Translations under genes and position numbers: made by a program
Source: Amoebidium appalachense
Lineage: Eukaryota; Ichthyosporea
NCBI GenBank assembly: GCA_963693365.1
Contig: CAVNZM010000001.1
Coordinates: 20,832,001-20,896,000, forward strand
Direction of reading: 5' to 3'
Length of the DNA stretch: 64,000 nucleotides
Shown: piece by piece, positions 40,311-53,667 of the stretch
Numbering within the stretch: position 1 is the first letter of the stretch
Layout: every line of letters starts with the position of its first letter
The notes under the pieces: generated by a model
The model's database searches: none
Seen by the model: only the letters and a program-made list of their open reading frames with translations
What the model was told of the DNA's origin: nothing

Positions 40311-40388
40311 ACCTGCATATCCGGGGACAAACAGGACTAGTACTAAAACACATGTGTGCACGCACGCACGCGCGCGTGAGCGTGCGCG

Positions 40389-40427
<39 letters not shown>

Positions 40428-40481
40428 CCGGGGACAAACACGACTAGTACTCGGAGGCCATAGGAGAACGTGTCCATGTGT

Positions 40482-40546
<65 letters not shown>

Positions 40547-40826
40547 GTCGGTGTGAAGGGGGGGCACAAACAAAAACACAAAACACACACACACACCACA
40601 CACCACACGGAGAGGAAGGAGGGGGGGAGAAAGAGAAGGGAGAGGGGGGGGGACGACGAGGAGGAGAAAGAGAGAGGGGCGGGGGGGGAGGGACAGGGAG
40701 AGGGAGAGGGGAACAGTGAGAGAGGGAGAGGGGGGGGGGGGGGAGAGAGAGAGAGCGAGGGAGAGCTAGGGAGAGAGGGGGGGGGCGGAGGGGGGGGGGG
40801 GGCGGGGAGGGAGAGGGAGAGGGAGG

Positions 40827-40916
<90 letters not shown>

Positions 40917-41800
40917 CCCACGATAAAAAAAGGAAATTGCCACCGTGCACTGACGCATAAGTGCACACACACACCATGTTCAGTTCCTCCTGCAACCGGC
41001 CGCAGCCAAAAGTACAAGGCTAACAAGAAACGTAAGGGGAGGTGAAGAGATGGGCAAGCCTTATGCAGTGGGGTAGAAGGGGCCGAAGGTAGAGTTGGGG
41101 GAGAGAGAGGAGGGGGGGGGGGGGGGGGGGGGATGCAGGAACGAAGAACGGGGCAATAGAGATGAGAACAAGAGGGGGAACAAAAGGGGAGAAAACAACG
41201 AAGAGGGTAAGAAGCAACACTGAACAGATTCCTAGAGTGCTCTCTCCATAACCCTGCCCCCTTCAAGCACCCGTTTGTTTCATCAACACTACCAAGACTG
41301 AACATAACAAGCCGTGTTCTTTGCTCCAAGCAGCCAAGCTATGGCCGTGTCTAGCAGCACAGCAAGGCAGAGCAACTAAAGGACATAGCAGGCACACGGC
41401 TGTCCCCACTGCTTCACTCAACCCAGAAGTGTCATACCTTATCCGTTCTCTTAACAGCCCATACTTTGCTGGTTCCCCTCTAAGCTCTGCCGATGCTGCA
41501 CAGCCTTTGCCCCTTTGTCCTCGTATCCCCATCCCCTAACACATCCTTTGTGTACGTCTTCTTGCTCTCTCCCCAGTCGTCCAGCCAGTACGTGTATGCG
41601 TTGTGTTTCTATTCTCTCACTCAATCCTTACTAAATCATGCCCTCGTGAGTATGTGTTCTATTGGCGCGTCGGTGAATTAATCCCTTGCCTCAACTGCGC
41701 AGCTAACTCTCTCAATTCCTGCCTCTCTTGCCTCTCTCTCTTCCATCTCCCCCCTTACCCCCCCCCCCCCCCCCCCTTCGCCCCCTCCCCTCGCCCTACA

Positions 41801-41849
<49 letters not shown>

Positions 41850-42940
41850 CCAACAATTGCAAGCCGTCACGCCATGGCCCAACACACTTCGCTCACAAAC
41901 TTTGATCCTTTCAGACTTCAGACTTTCAAACAGAGAACACAGAGGGCCGTGGATGACGCCCCTTTGCCCGTTGTGCACCAATCACAGACAGAGAACGCAG
42001 CACAAAGTTCCGTAAAACCTAAATTATATAGGAAAAAATAGGGGTTTATGCTGATTGATGTCAGATTTAATTTAGGGGTTTTTAAGGTTTAAATATTTTT
42101 ACAAGAAACGATTTTTATTTATGCCATAGTTCAGGTCGGGAGCCACAATCCAAGCGTTTGCCGAGCCACGAGGAAAAGTGAATGAAATCACGAAACAGCA
42201 CTCACAAACACGCACACACGTAACACGCAAACAGGGGGCACACGCAGGGGAGACAGGCAGAAAGAGGCGCAGTTAGTTTAGACAGCACGCCAATATGTCG
42301 GTAAGTGCTGTGCGCTGAAGAACCATAGGCCCAACACTAGGCCCCCAGACTTGAGTTTAGAACCTATTTTTGCAGAGCTCTTGCGGGTTCGCGGCCGTGA
42401 GCCCTCTTTTCGGCTTCTCATGTTCCACACCACACCCGTTTCCGCTACCCCCCTTAAACCCCTCTCCCGCCACCTCCCCCAACTTCCTACCCCCGCCTAA
42501 CCTTCTCTCATTCCGTCACTTTCATCACCCTCTACCACCCTCCCCCCCCCCCCCCCCCCCCCCCCAGGCGCCTCCCACCCCACCTGCCTCTCAACCCCCT
42601 TGGACCACCCACCATAACGATCCCATCCCCCCCCCCCCCCCCCCCACCCCACCACGCCCCCCACCCTTTCATCCCCATATCCACTCTTCCCCCCCCCCCT
42701 CCCCCCCCCCCTTTCCTTCCACACACATACACACACACACCGCGCTGGCAGTTCAGCCAGTGGCTCGCATCACCCTCGCCACACCAAACTTGCTCCCCAC
42801 AGCCCCTCCTCCACCTCCCCCCCCCCCCCCCCCCCCCCCCCCCTCCTCCCCCCCCTCCCCACCTTCCTTCTTCGATCCGTGCGTCTCTCCCCCCCCCCCC
42901 CCCCCCCTCTTCCCCGTTGTTTTTACAGTGCTGGGCCATC
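38657..42940. other. Intergenic region between the Agd3-like gene and TIM44
   Basis: No gene could be supported. The region 38,700-39,650 is AT-richer, unique-looking DNA with short minus-strand open stretches (38920-38815 and 39605-39500). Another minus-strand stretch at 40224-39998 ends at a GT-repeat donor-like site. They were not linked into a gene. Repeats present are (GT)n 40481-40544, a GA-rich block at 40610-40914 ending in pure (GA)n, (GCAC)n at 41802-41846, and C runs at 42540-42565 and 42819-42842. Confidence 0.4.
40830..40914 (+). repeat. (GA)n microsatellite
   Basis: About 40 GA units at the end of a 300-base purine-only stretch, so the whole block is strongly strand-asymmetric. 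Confidence 0.9.
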
Positions 42941-45513
42941 ATGCTCACTGCTGTGCGTATACAGGTTGTGGCGTCCACGTTCCAGGGCATTGTGCGGGCG
43001 CACGCGGCGCGACAGCTGGTGCCCAGTGCCCAGTTTGCAGCCCGGGCAGCCTACAGCCACCTGGTGGCTTCTAGAAGTGACCGCCACGTGGCGGCTCTCT
43101 ACCGCAGCGTCACAAAGGACCTGCCGGGCCCCGTGCAGTCGAAGATGCAGGTGGGTGCACGTGCAAGGGGGTGTAGGCATGTTTTTTGGTGTGTATGCTA
43201 AGCGTTGGGGCTGGTTTCGCATTGAGGACGGAGAGGATGTGCGTGTGTGGGGTGGGGGGGGTGATGGGGGATGGGGGAAGAGGAGGGGAGAATGGAGAGG
43301 GACCTTTCATGGGAGCAACCCCGGGTACTAAGGGCGTGGTTGGACTCCTGCACCTACCTCCTGTTCTTCTCTCCTGCCCCCTCCCCACGGGCTCGTTCCC
43401 CCCCTTCCCCCTTCCCCCCCTTCCTCGCGGCACCTCCCCCCCCTCCCGGAAAACAGAACAATCTTCAATGGGTGTGGCGGAGAGGGGGGAAAGGTTTGCA
43501 AAGACGGAGGAGAGGGATAGGATAATGCCTCCGACATTTCCTCGGGGAAGGGGGGGGGGGGGGGGGGTGCAAAATACTCCAAAGGGGATCGACAGACACG
43601 TTAAGTTGCAGTGGTGTCGATATGGGTGGGATGCTGTTAGGACATGCGAGACCAGGGGAGTGTGGCTGTGCCCTTGAGAGGACCAACTCCCAACCACGGT
43701 TGTGTGTGTGTTGGGGGGGGGGGGGGGGGGGAAGAGGGGGGGATTGAGATTGTTCAGGAGGTGGACCGTTGGCACAGCGTACCCATGTCTGCAGGGACAT
43801 GCCCCCCCCCCCACACACACACACACACACACGCACACGCCAGGCCTTCCGGGGCCTTTCCTCCTCTCTCCTGGTCCCATACCTGTTTGAACGGGATCTC
43901 CTTTCCCCTTCTTTCTACGCACATGCACACTCCCACACATGCCTGCACTCACACACACACACGTACACCCATGCATCCACACAGAACACACACATACCCC
44001 CCCCCCCCCCTCCCCCAAAAGGTGAATAGGTCGAAACTCGGGTACTGTGGATGACGTGGGCCCCCCCTGAGGATGGGCTCTGCTTACTATGCTTACTCTT
44101 TATGTATGGGTTGCATTCTGCATCGTGTTATCCGTTTGTTCTTGTGTACTTCGTACTTTTTGACACATTCAAACCCCCCCCCCTCCCCCTCCCCCCCCCC
44201 CCCCCCCCCCAAAACACACACACCTTGCAAATACTAGTGACTCTCAGCACCCTTTCCATCCACATAGGCCCTGACTGCTGTGTGCAGGTGCGGCACATGA
44301 GTGTGTTCCAGGAGTTTCTCAACAACGTCAAGAAGGGCTTTGAGGGGTCCAAGGAGCTCAAGGAGAGTGTGGACAAGGTGAAGGCGGCAGAGAAGAAGGT
44401 GGAAGATGCGGAGGCACTGAGGAGGGCTAAGGAGGCCATGGATAAGACGAAGGAGACACTGGATAAGACAAAGGTGTGTGTGTGTGGGAAGGGGGGGGGG
44501 GGGGGGGGGGGGGGGATCTGGCAAGGTGTGAGGTGGGTGGGGGGAGGGGGGGGTTTACAGGGTTCATGGGTAGGAGAGTAACAGGGTGGTGGGGGGGGGG
44601 GGGGGGGGGGTTTCCTGACAAAGTGTGGGTGAGGAACGGGGGGGGGGGGGGGATTATGAGAAGGGGTGGGGTGGAAGAGGGTCCGGAGGGGGGGGGGGGG
44701 GGGGTGGCTGCTAGGGTGGGCGAGCTAGGTAGTGGGTATCATGTGGTACTTGGTGTCGTAGATCGCTGGGGAAATGAGAGTGCGAAGTGTGAGGGGGGAG
44801 GGGGGGGGAGGGGGGAGAGGCATGCTGTCAGTTGCAGTGTAAGAGGAGGGTGGGAAGTGTTGATCTGGGCGGGTGGGATTTCATGGGAATCGGGGGAGGT
44901 GTGTGTGCGGGGAGGGGGGGGAGGGGGCTGGCTGCACTACAGAATGACATGTGCAGTGTTGCATACATCCTGTACTACTGCACACCCACACACACGTCCA
45001 AGGGGCACACACATGCATGAGCGTGTGCGCACACACCACACACACAATGCACATACACGCACAGCCACACTTCGAACATGCCATCGGATGCAACCTATAA
45101 CGCGCCAGTAAAGATTATAATATGCATGTTCATGCACGCACACACCTACTCCACCCATCCCCCCTCCCTGCTTATTATGCATACTCTTTATGTATGGCTT
45201 GCATTCTGCATCGTGTTATCCGTTTGTTCTTGTGTACTTCGTACTTTTTGACGCATTCAAAACCCCCCCCCTCCCCCCCCCTTCTTGGATGCTTTTCTTC
45301 CCCTCCGTCCACTGGTCGTTCCACGTCTCACGGGGCAACGACACAGCCTTGTGCATGACCAGACACACACACACAGGCACCCAGACACATGCACACACAT
45401 ATACACACGGGTTAGCACGCACAAGACACTGTTTGCACACACACAGTGTGTGTGCACACAAACACGCTCACGCGTGCTCGCACACACAAATGCACGTTTT
45501 AAACGCACGTTTG

Positions 45514-45571
<58 letters not shown>

Positions 45572-48500
45572 CAAACATACTCACGCGCGCACATGACTGC
45601 ATGCACAGAGTTGGCCCCCATGTATGCAGCGTGGGCCAAGTTTTACTGCACTGCATGACAGGCACAGGCACCCGAGATGCATGGTCAAGCACCAACGCAC
45701 ACACACGCACAAACATGCCCCACATGCACGTACATGCACACATGCCCTGCACACATGCACAGGCATGCACACACGTGCGGCACACACATGCATACACAGG
45801 GCCCACATACATGCACACACACCCAGCGCACACACCATCCCTCGCACTGCATATCATGACCGACGTGCATGGTTCTATCACCACATGTAGTCTTTCATGC
45901 ACCCCTCTGACGTCACTGTGTGCAGGAGGAGGCCGAGAAGGTAGCAGCCAAGGCCAGTGGTCTGCTGTCTGAGCAGTGGGGGCGCATCTCGTCACTGTTT
46001 GGCAAGGTGGCTGAGAGCGACGTGGTGAAGACTACCGCAAAGGTCACAGAGCAGGCATGTTTCATCCCCCCCCCCCTCCCCTGCCCGCCCTCCCTCCCTG
46101 CCCCCCTGCTATTCGTTGTTCTTGTGTACTTCGTACTTAATGACGCATTCAACCCCCCCCCCCCCCTCCCCCCCCCCCCTCGGGGTGCAGCACCCAACCT
46201 AATGCCTGCAGTTTAGTTGATGGTGCAAGGTCCTGCTAAGTGCTGAGTTTCAGGGTGCTAGCGATGCATGCGCATGCCATGCCACAGGTTTGCTTCTTTC
46301 CCTCTTTCGTGCTTCGTCAGTGTGCCTTGGTCACTCCCCCCACCCCTCCCCCTTCCCCCCCCCCCCCCCCCCCCCCCCGGGCCACACGTGGGGGAGGTGG
46401 GGTGTGTGTATGTTTGCTGATTGGGTGGATGTCACGTGCAGGTGGCGCAGGAGGCCAAGAAGACGGCCGAGGAGGTGGAGAAGGAGCTGGGCAAGACCAA
46501 GGCCTTCCAGAAGGTCACGGAAACAGTCGACGTGCTCAAAAAGGTGCGTGTGGGTGTGTGTATGCATGTGTCTAGGGGGGGGGGGGGGGGGGCATGTGTG
46601 TGTGTGTGCCGGGGGGAGTGGGGAGGGAGGCATCGGTGCATGCCTGCGTGTGTGTCTGAGGCGGGTGGGGGGGGTGGGGGGAGGAAAGGTTGAGCACTTG
46701 CATGTTTGTGTGTGTGGGAGGGGGTAGGGGGGGAGGAGGAATGGGTGCATGCCTGTGTTTGTCTGGGCGCGGAGGGAGGGGAGCGGAAGGGGGACCACAC
46801 CGGCTGCTGTTACGGCCATGCACCCATGCACCCATAGTGCGGCACACACCGACACGCATGCATTGCGCATGCCTCCTATATGAACTACAGAAGAGCACAC
46901 CCTGACACGTGCACACAGGAGCTCGTAGACGAGAGCATCCTGAGCAGTGCCAAGTACCAACCGTACCGCAAGCCAAGCAAGGAGGAGATGCAGAAGCTGA
47001 CCCTGGAGAGGGAGAAGCCCGCAGTCACAATCGAGGAGAACAAGTAGGAGCATGCACATGTGCGGGCACGCACAGGCACAGGCACACACATGCACGGGCA
47101 CACACAGGCACGGGCACACACAAACACAGGCACACACAAACACAGGCACACACAGGCACGGGCACACACAGGCACGGGCACACACCCTAGGCATACACAT
47201 GCACAGGCCTACACATGCACAGGCACTGGCACACACATGCACAGGTACACATGCACAGGCATGCACGTGTACACATCCATGCACACGCACACATGCATAG
47301 GCAGAAACAGGCACCTGGTCACAGGCACCAACACGTAAGTACAGGCACGAACAAGCTCAGGCACACCTGCTCGAGCACATGCTGTGCAGGCACACACATG
47401 GACAGGCACGTACCGGCTCACATGCACGGGCATGTGCATGGCACCGCAAGTATTTATTGAGCCATTTGACCTGTGCGGAATTTAGCAATGTATGTCCTCC
47501 CCCCTTCCCCCCCCTGTATTTCTGCCTTCCCTCGTCTTCTTTACCCCGTGCCTGTGTCTCGAATACAACCTCTAACTCTGTGTTCTTAGTCATGCACAAG
47601 TCGTCTAACTCTGTGTTCTTAGTCATGCACAAGTCGTCTAACTCTGTGTTCTTAGTCATGCACAAGTCGTCTAACTCTGTGTTCTTAGTCATGCACAAGT
47701 CGTCTAACTCTGTGTTCTTAGTCATGCACAAGTCGTCTAACTCTGTGTTCTTAGTCATGCACAAGTCGTCTAACTCTGTGTTCTTAGTCATGCACAAGTC
47801 GTCTAACTCTGTGTTCTTAGTCATGCACAAGTCGTCTAACTCTGTGTTCTTAGTCATGCACAAGTCGTCTAACTCTGTGTTCTTAGTCATGCACAAGTCG
47901 TCTAACTCTGTGTTCTTAGTCATGCACAAGTCGTCTAACTCTGTGTTCTTAGTCATGCACAAGTCGTCTAACTCTGTGTTCTTAGTCATGCACAAGTCGT
48001 CTAACTCTGTGTTCTTAGTCATGCACAAGTCGTCTAACTCTGTGTTCTTAGTCATGCACAAGTCGTCTAACTCTGTGTTCTTAGTCATGCACAAGTCGTC
48101 TAACTCTGTGTTCTTAGTCATGCACAAGTCGTCTAACTCTGTGTTCTTAGTCATGCACAAGTCGTCTAACTCTGTGTTCTTAGTCATGCACAAGTCGTCT
48201 AACTCTGTGTTCTTAGTCATGCACAAGTCGTCTAACTCTGTGTTCTTAGTCATGCACAAGTCGTCTAACTCTGTGTTCTTAGTCATGCACAAGTCGTCTA
48301 ACTCTGTGTTCTTAGTCATGCACAAGTCGTCTAACTCTGTGTTCTTAGTCATGCACAAGTCGTCTAACTCTGTGTTCTTAGTCATGCACAAGTCGTCTAA
48401 CTCTGTGTTCTTAGTCATGCACAAGTCGTCTAACTCTGTGTTCTTAGTCATGCACAAGTCGTCTAACTCTGTGTTCTTAGTCATGCACAAGTCGTCTAAC

Positions 48501-49390
48501 TCTGTGTTCTTAGTCATGCACAAGTCGTCTAACTCTGTGTTCTTAGTCATGCACAAGTCGTCTAACTCTGTGTTCTTAGTCATGCACAAGTCGTCTAACT
48601 CTGTGTTCTTAGTCATGCACAAGTCGTCTAACTCTGTGTTCTTAGTCATGCACAAGTCGTCTAACTCTGTGTTCTTAGTCATGCACAAGTCGTCTAACTC
48701 TGTGTTCTTAGTCATGCACAAGTCGTCTAACTCTGTGTTCTTAGTCATGCACAAGTCGTCTAACTCTGTGTTCTTAGTCATGCACAAGTCGTCTAACTCT
48801 GTGTTCTTAGTCATGCACAAGTCGTCTAACTCTGTGTTCTTAGTCATGCACAAGTCGTCTAACTCTGTGGTCTTAGGGATGCCACGGGCATGGTCATGCA
48901 CAAGTCGTCGATCTTTGAGCAACGCTGGAGGGACTTCAAGGACAACAACCAGCTCATCAACAGTATGCTGAACCCCCCCCCCCCCCCCCCCCCCCCCCCG
49001 CCCCCACCACCCACCCACCCCCTTCCCCGCTTTGAGCCCACCGCATTCCACCCACCCACACACGCATATAAGGATGGTAGGCACACAGCAAAGTGTTTGG
49101 CTCTTTGCTCCCTGCAATCCTCGAGCACATCATTGCTAAGACTTTGACTGCTCGTTGACCATTATTCCACGTTCAACAATTCCCCCCCCCCCCCCCCCGC
49201 ACCTCCTCAGCATGGGTCCATACACTGCTTGCAGTATAGTTGTAGGTGGTTGGGCTGTGTGCCGCATCATGAGCAATACCCACCATATCCCTCACGCACA
49301 CACACTGGCACATGACTCCTCCTCGGTCGTATTGCTTTCCATTTCCTCTCCTAGGCACCACCACAACCCCCACCACCCAAAACCACACAC

Positions 49391-49461
<71 letters not shown>

Positions 49462-49658
49462 GTCTGGCATAGTGTTTGTCGTGGTTGCACCTGCCCGTGG
49501 CTGTGCTAAGAACGATGTGTGCATGCTGACGCATGGGTGTGCAGGGGCATTTGAGTGGAAGATGTACTACGATGAGAGCGACAACATCTTCATCCGCAGC
49601 ATGCGCTCAATCACGGACAAGATCTCGGAGGGACTCGGTAGGTTGTGTGTTTTTTGTT

Positions 49659-49702
<44 letters not shown>

Positions 49703-51206
49703 GTTGTGGCAGGGCAAGGGGCATGCTGGGAAAGGGGGTGGGAGGGGGGGTTTGGTTTAAATAGTAGAACTGAGAGTGTCTTATATAAGCGTGCTGCCTC
49801 AATACGTAGTGCTTTTTCGTGGAGTTCTCTGATTGGTTGCAGTAAATGGCGCAATGTGTTATTGACCTCGATGGACCAATTACACGGAGAGAGTGACATT
49901 GCGCGCCGCAACACACCATGGGCTTGGTGCATGTTTGGAGTCAGCACAGGTGTGATTAGCCATAAAAGGTTACTGACGGTGGGCTGTGATAGGGTCGATG
50001 TTCAAGGAGAGCGAGCTGATGACGGTGATGAAAGAGATCAGAAAGTACGACCCCAGCTTCGACAAGGAGGATTTTATCGAGGTAGGCCCTGCTTTCGTGG
50101 GCCCCCCCGAAAGCATTCTATCCATTCCTTCCTCGACAATCACATGCTGTGCCCACAGGTACTGTGGTGATGTCCGTCCATACTTGGCATATATCCCACC
50201 TTCCATATATGGTGCTAACCCCATCACCCCCAGCATGCGCACAAGACGCTGATCCCTGTGCTGCTGGAGTCCTACCTCAGTGCCGACCTCAAGACCCTCG
50301 AGAAGTGGTGCTCAGAGGCCGTACGTCAATAATCCCCCCCCCCCCCCCCCCCCCCCCCTCCCCCCTCTCTCTCTCTCCCCCTCCCCCTCCTCCTCTCCCT
50401 CACATACAGTTAACGACAGGGGGGGCCTTTGAGAATGGATTCTGCTTATGTTCACACTACGTGATGATAGTGTTGCATACTTACATGTTTGGTTGTAAAT
50501 GTGTCTTTGTAGTTGTACTTGCTATCGTGTTCGGCATAACAACCCCACAACCACCACCACTACCACCACCTCCTCCTCCCTTCCCCCTCCCCACCCCACT
50601 CTTTCCGCATGCACCCACCCAGCACATGTGCTAGATACACGCCATGTGTGTGCCTCCTTCCATGTGCGTGTGTTGCCCACCCAGTTCGGACTAAGAGGAG
50701 CAATGCAACTGCCTAATTAGTGTGGTGCCATCTCTCCATTCCTTCTGCCCCCACTGACCGACCTACCCCTTTTACACCCTTCAGACCTACAACGTGCTGT
50801 GTGCCAACCTCAAGCAACACACAGACATGGGCCTCAAGACCGACTATAAGATCCTGGACATCCGTGACGTGGATGTATGCCCCCCCCCCCCCCCCCCCCC
50901 CCCACCCCTTGGCACTTTATGTGTGGTTTGTACTCTGCCTTGTATTGTTCGTAGTGGATATTTCGTACCCTGATGATGCATTAGCTAGACCCCTACTGCA
51001 CTTTCTAGTGACGGTTGGTGGTTGCATGGTGGGGCAGTGTTGGTGTGGTAGAGGTGCAGGCCACAGTGTGCCCGGCAGTTGGGTTGTGACAAAATGGTTA
51101 GCCACAGCATCAGCCCACAGCCAGAGAGCTCGTGTTCGTCGTTTTTGGCTTTTCCCACTATAGAACTTTTTGTGTGTGCGTGTGTGTGTGGTAGTGGTGG
51201 TCCCCG

Positions 51207-51239
<33 letters not shown>

Positions 51240-52039
51240 GGGGTAGCACTTGTCCGTACGTGTTTTTACATGGGTACGGTGACAGGACTGACACACCTAC
51301 CCCTACAGGTGTTCAATGCGCTGATGACGGAGCACGGGCCCGTGCTGACGGTGACGTGCATGGTGCAGCAGATCATGGTCAGCAGAAACATGAAGGGCGA
51401 GATTGTCGAGGGTGACCCGGTATGTGATGCATGCACTGATAGAAACCCATGAGAGACGTGTATGGTCTGTCGATAGGGCTTTTGGACATGCATGTGTGTT
51501 CTGCCCATGCATTGACCTTTTTTGCACGTGTGCAATTACACGCGTGAAGTCCACGTGCCCCCCCCCCCCCCCCCCCCCCCCTCCCCCCCCCCCCTCTCGC
51601 TCTCTTCCTCTCCATCTCCCTCCCTCTCTCTCTCTCTCTCCTCTCTTCCCCCCCGCCCCCCTCTCGCTCTCTCCCTCTCCCTCTCCCTCCCTCTCTCTCC
51701 CTCTCTCCCTCTTCCCCCCCCCCCCCTCCCCCCCCAGCTCAAACGGGCCCCTATCTGTTCCAAGTCAAATACACTGCATAAGCCTGGCGAGTCTGCAGGG
51801 AGTGCACAGTGTATACGAGATTGTCTATCCCAAGACCAACCAGAAAAAACACATTGGGGAAACAGGGTGACCTCTACCACATGCACTGATCCTCGTTCTT
51901 ATCATATCAGGACAATATTGAGGATGTGCTATATGCGTTTGCTTTCTGCCGGGAGGAGGACCCCACAGTGCCGCTCGGCACCAAGGCCGCATGGAAGGTC
52001 ATGGACTTTGCCGTCCATCTGCGCCGCCCAACATGGTAA
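42941..52039 (+). CDS. TIMM44: TIM44, mitochondrial import motor subunit, twelve exons, complete
   Basis: Tim44 tethers mtHsp70 to the TIM23 translocon on the matrix side of the inner membrane. Exons: 42941-43150, 44288-44473, 45926-46054, 46442-46543, 46919-47043, 48877-48962, 49545-49637, 49993-50081, 50234-50320, 50785-50874, 51309-51419, 51911-52039 (TAA). All phases match and give 478 residues, against about 450 in human. The N terminus, MLTAVRIQVVASTFQGIVRA, is Arg-rich without acids, as in a matrix presequence. Next come MSVFQEFLNNVKKGFEGSKE, a charged coiled-coil region and YQPYRKPSKEE. The C-terminal Tim44 domain follows, with VMHKSSIFEQRWRDFKDNN, WKMYYDESDNIFIRSMR, TLIPVLLESYL, KWCSEATYNVL, YKILDIRDVD, GPVLTVTCMVQQIMV and KGEIVEGDP. 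The intron after exon 3 appears to use a GC donor. The intron before exon 6 holds a 1.29-kb decoy-acceptor minisatellite. Confidence 0.95.
44069..44173 (+). repeat. Dispersed poly-C-flanked element, copy 3
   Basis: It starts GAGGATGGGCTCTGCTTAC and continues with CTTTATGTATGGGTTGC, ATTCTGCATCGTG, TTCTTGTGTACTTCGTACTT and ACACATTCAAA, then poly-C. It lies in the TIM44 intron between exons 1 and 2, sense orientation. Confidence 0.75.
45169..45262 (+). repeat. Dispersed poly-C-flanked element, copy 4
   Basis: Nearly identical to copy 3 from CTTTATGTATGG through TTCTTGTGTACTTCGTACTT to GACGCATTCAAAA and poly-C. It lies in the TIM44 intron between exons 2 and 3. Confidence 0.75.
46111..46152 (+). 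repeat. Dispersed poly-C-flanked element, 3' fragment
   Basis: Only the last third is present: TTGTTCTTGTGTACTTCGTA, then CTTAATGACGCATTCAA and poly-C. It lies in the TIM44 intron between exons 3 and 4. More diverged relatives may lie at 50430-50542 and 50912-50985. Confidence 0.6.
47571..48876 (+). repeat. 39.6-copy 33-bp minisatellite carrying the TIM44 exon-6 acceptor
   Basis: The array has exactly 39 full units (47571-48857) plus a partial unit (48858-48876). Each unit is TCTAACTCTGTGTTCTTAG, the intron 3' end with branch-point-like CTAAC and the AG, followed by TCATGCACAAGTCG, which is early exon-6 sequence. The partial unit, with one base change (GTGGTCTTAG), is the true acceptor. All full units look identical. 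Because 33 is a multiple of three, long spurious ORFs run through both strands; they are not genes. Confidence 0.97.
49390..49457 (+). repeat. (CA)n microsatellite in a TIM44 intron
   Basis: A CA tract of about 68 bases with one early G, in the intron upstream of exon 7. Confidence 0.9.
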
Positions 52040-52133
52040 CCAATCTCTGCGTCTGGTTGGCTGACACGGTAACCTGTCTGCATTTCTGATTGGTCTACAA
52101 GGTTACCTATCTGCGTTTTTGATTGGTGTGTTT
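52035..52133 (+). repeat. 33-bp tandem repeat overlapping the TIM44 stop codon
   Basis: Three imperfect 33-bp units start GGTAACCAATCTCTGCG, GGTAACCTGTCTGCA and GGTTACCTATCTGCG. Each ends in a GATTGG- or GTTGG-containing part. The first unit contains the TAA stop (52037-52039), so the array begins four bases before the end of the coding region. Confidence 0.85.
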
Positions 52134-53305
52134 TAGTTTGGTCTCGGTGCTGGCGCCGAGGCAAAAGGGTGTTGGAATGGGCACGGCGGGCCGTTGCTCA
52201 TTTTTTTGCTTTGGTTTGGCTTGAATCTGTCTGTGTCCCTCACTAGTAGCTGTTAATGTTGATTCGAAAGACATGCATGTGAAATAATAACTCGTAGCCA
52301 CAGACATGTACACAATCCGTGTATGCAACACGCAACACCACACATCACACTACATAGCACATACACACAGGACACACGATCAATTTTCTATGAAGGGTTA
52401 CCGTATTAGGTGGGGTTTGGGGGGAGGGATAAGCGATGAAGGCTTCATGCAAGGCGGCCACTTAGGCCTTGAATGACGTGACTTTTGGCCAATAGAAACA
52501 CAGCCCTGGCGCTGTTGGCATGCTGGGCATGCCTCATGTTGATTGGCTGGCTACGTGCACTCAATCTGAAGCAGCCTGGCCCCCACTCCACACACACACA
52601 GACACTCTCTCTCTCACAGACATACAGAAATGCACACCATGTGACACAAACACATCCCCCACACTCTCCCCCCTCCCCCCAACCCTGCCACCACCACCAC
52701 CCGGTGCGCACACAAGTCGCATGGCCGGCCTGACTACTGCATACTCTGTCACATGCACGAAACATATGGATACACACGAGCGAGGGCCACACAAATGCAT
52801 CATGGCACACGAAGAACAGCGGGCACCAAAGAAACTTCTGTACACACGTGACTGTGCCATCCATCATGCTCATGTGATGAGGATACCCACATGTGTACAC
52901 AGGCCACCACTGGGTACCGTCCCAGCCTATCATGACGTGTGCCAGCAAATGCATGTGCTCCAAGCGCAGTGCCCGCACACACAGTGACTGCGGCACCTTG
53001 CATGTAGTCCCTGACGGGCAGGCAAGCGGGTGGGCATAGGCATGCAGGCGGGGGGTCGAATAGGAGGTGGAGGTGGAGGCCTTCCAGCAGCTGGGAGGGG
53101 GGGGGGGGGGGGGAGGGGGGAGGGGGGGGGAGAAGGGAAGGGGCTCAATTGCCCGAACCCATCACTGCATGCCGTGTTCGAGGTCACAAGGATCTAAATA
53201 TTGGTACGTGTACATCACGTATTTTCTTAGTAGTCTAGGGGGTACTGGTGTTCAAGGCAGCTTTCCTAACTATTAGTACTTGCAGTGATTTGGGCAAACA
53301 TGCCC

Positions 53306-53340
<35 letters not shown>

Positions 53341-53526
53341 ACACACACACACAAAATGAAAGGCCTCCACCCTCAGCTCTCATTTGGCCTGCTTTCCCGC
53401 CCGGCCTAAAGCAGCCCAATCGTGCTCGACAAGGCTTACCACTGTCACCGTGGCTGCTTTTCATTATATTTTTTTTTTGTTTTGTTTGTTTGTTTGTTTG
53501 GTTGTTGGCCGAGGTCGAGGAAGGGC

Positions 53527-53572
<46 letters not shown>

Positions 53573-53591
53573 GAGCGAGAGAGAGAGAGAG

Positions 53592-53667
<76 letters not shown>

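Noticed and set aside
47357-49117. Long ORFs on both strands (over 500 codons) with an 11-residue repeat
   Set aside because: They are the two translations of the 33-bp minisatellite. They cross known TIM44 intron and exon sequence out of frame, and neither encodes a plausible protein.
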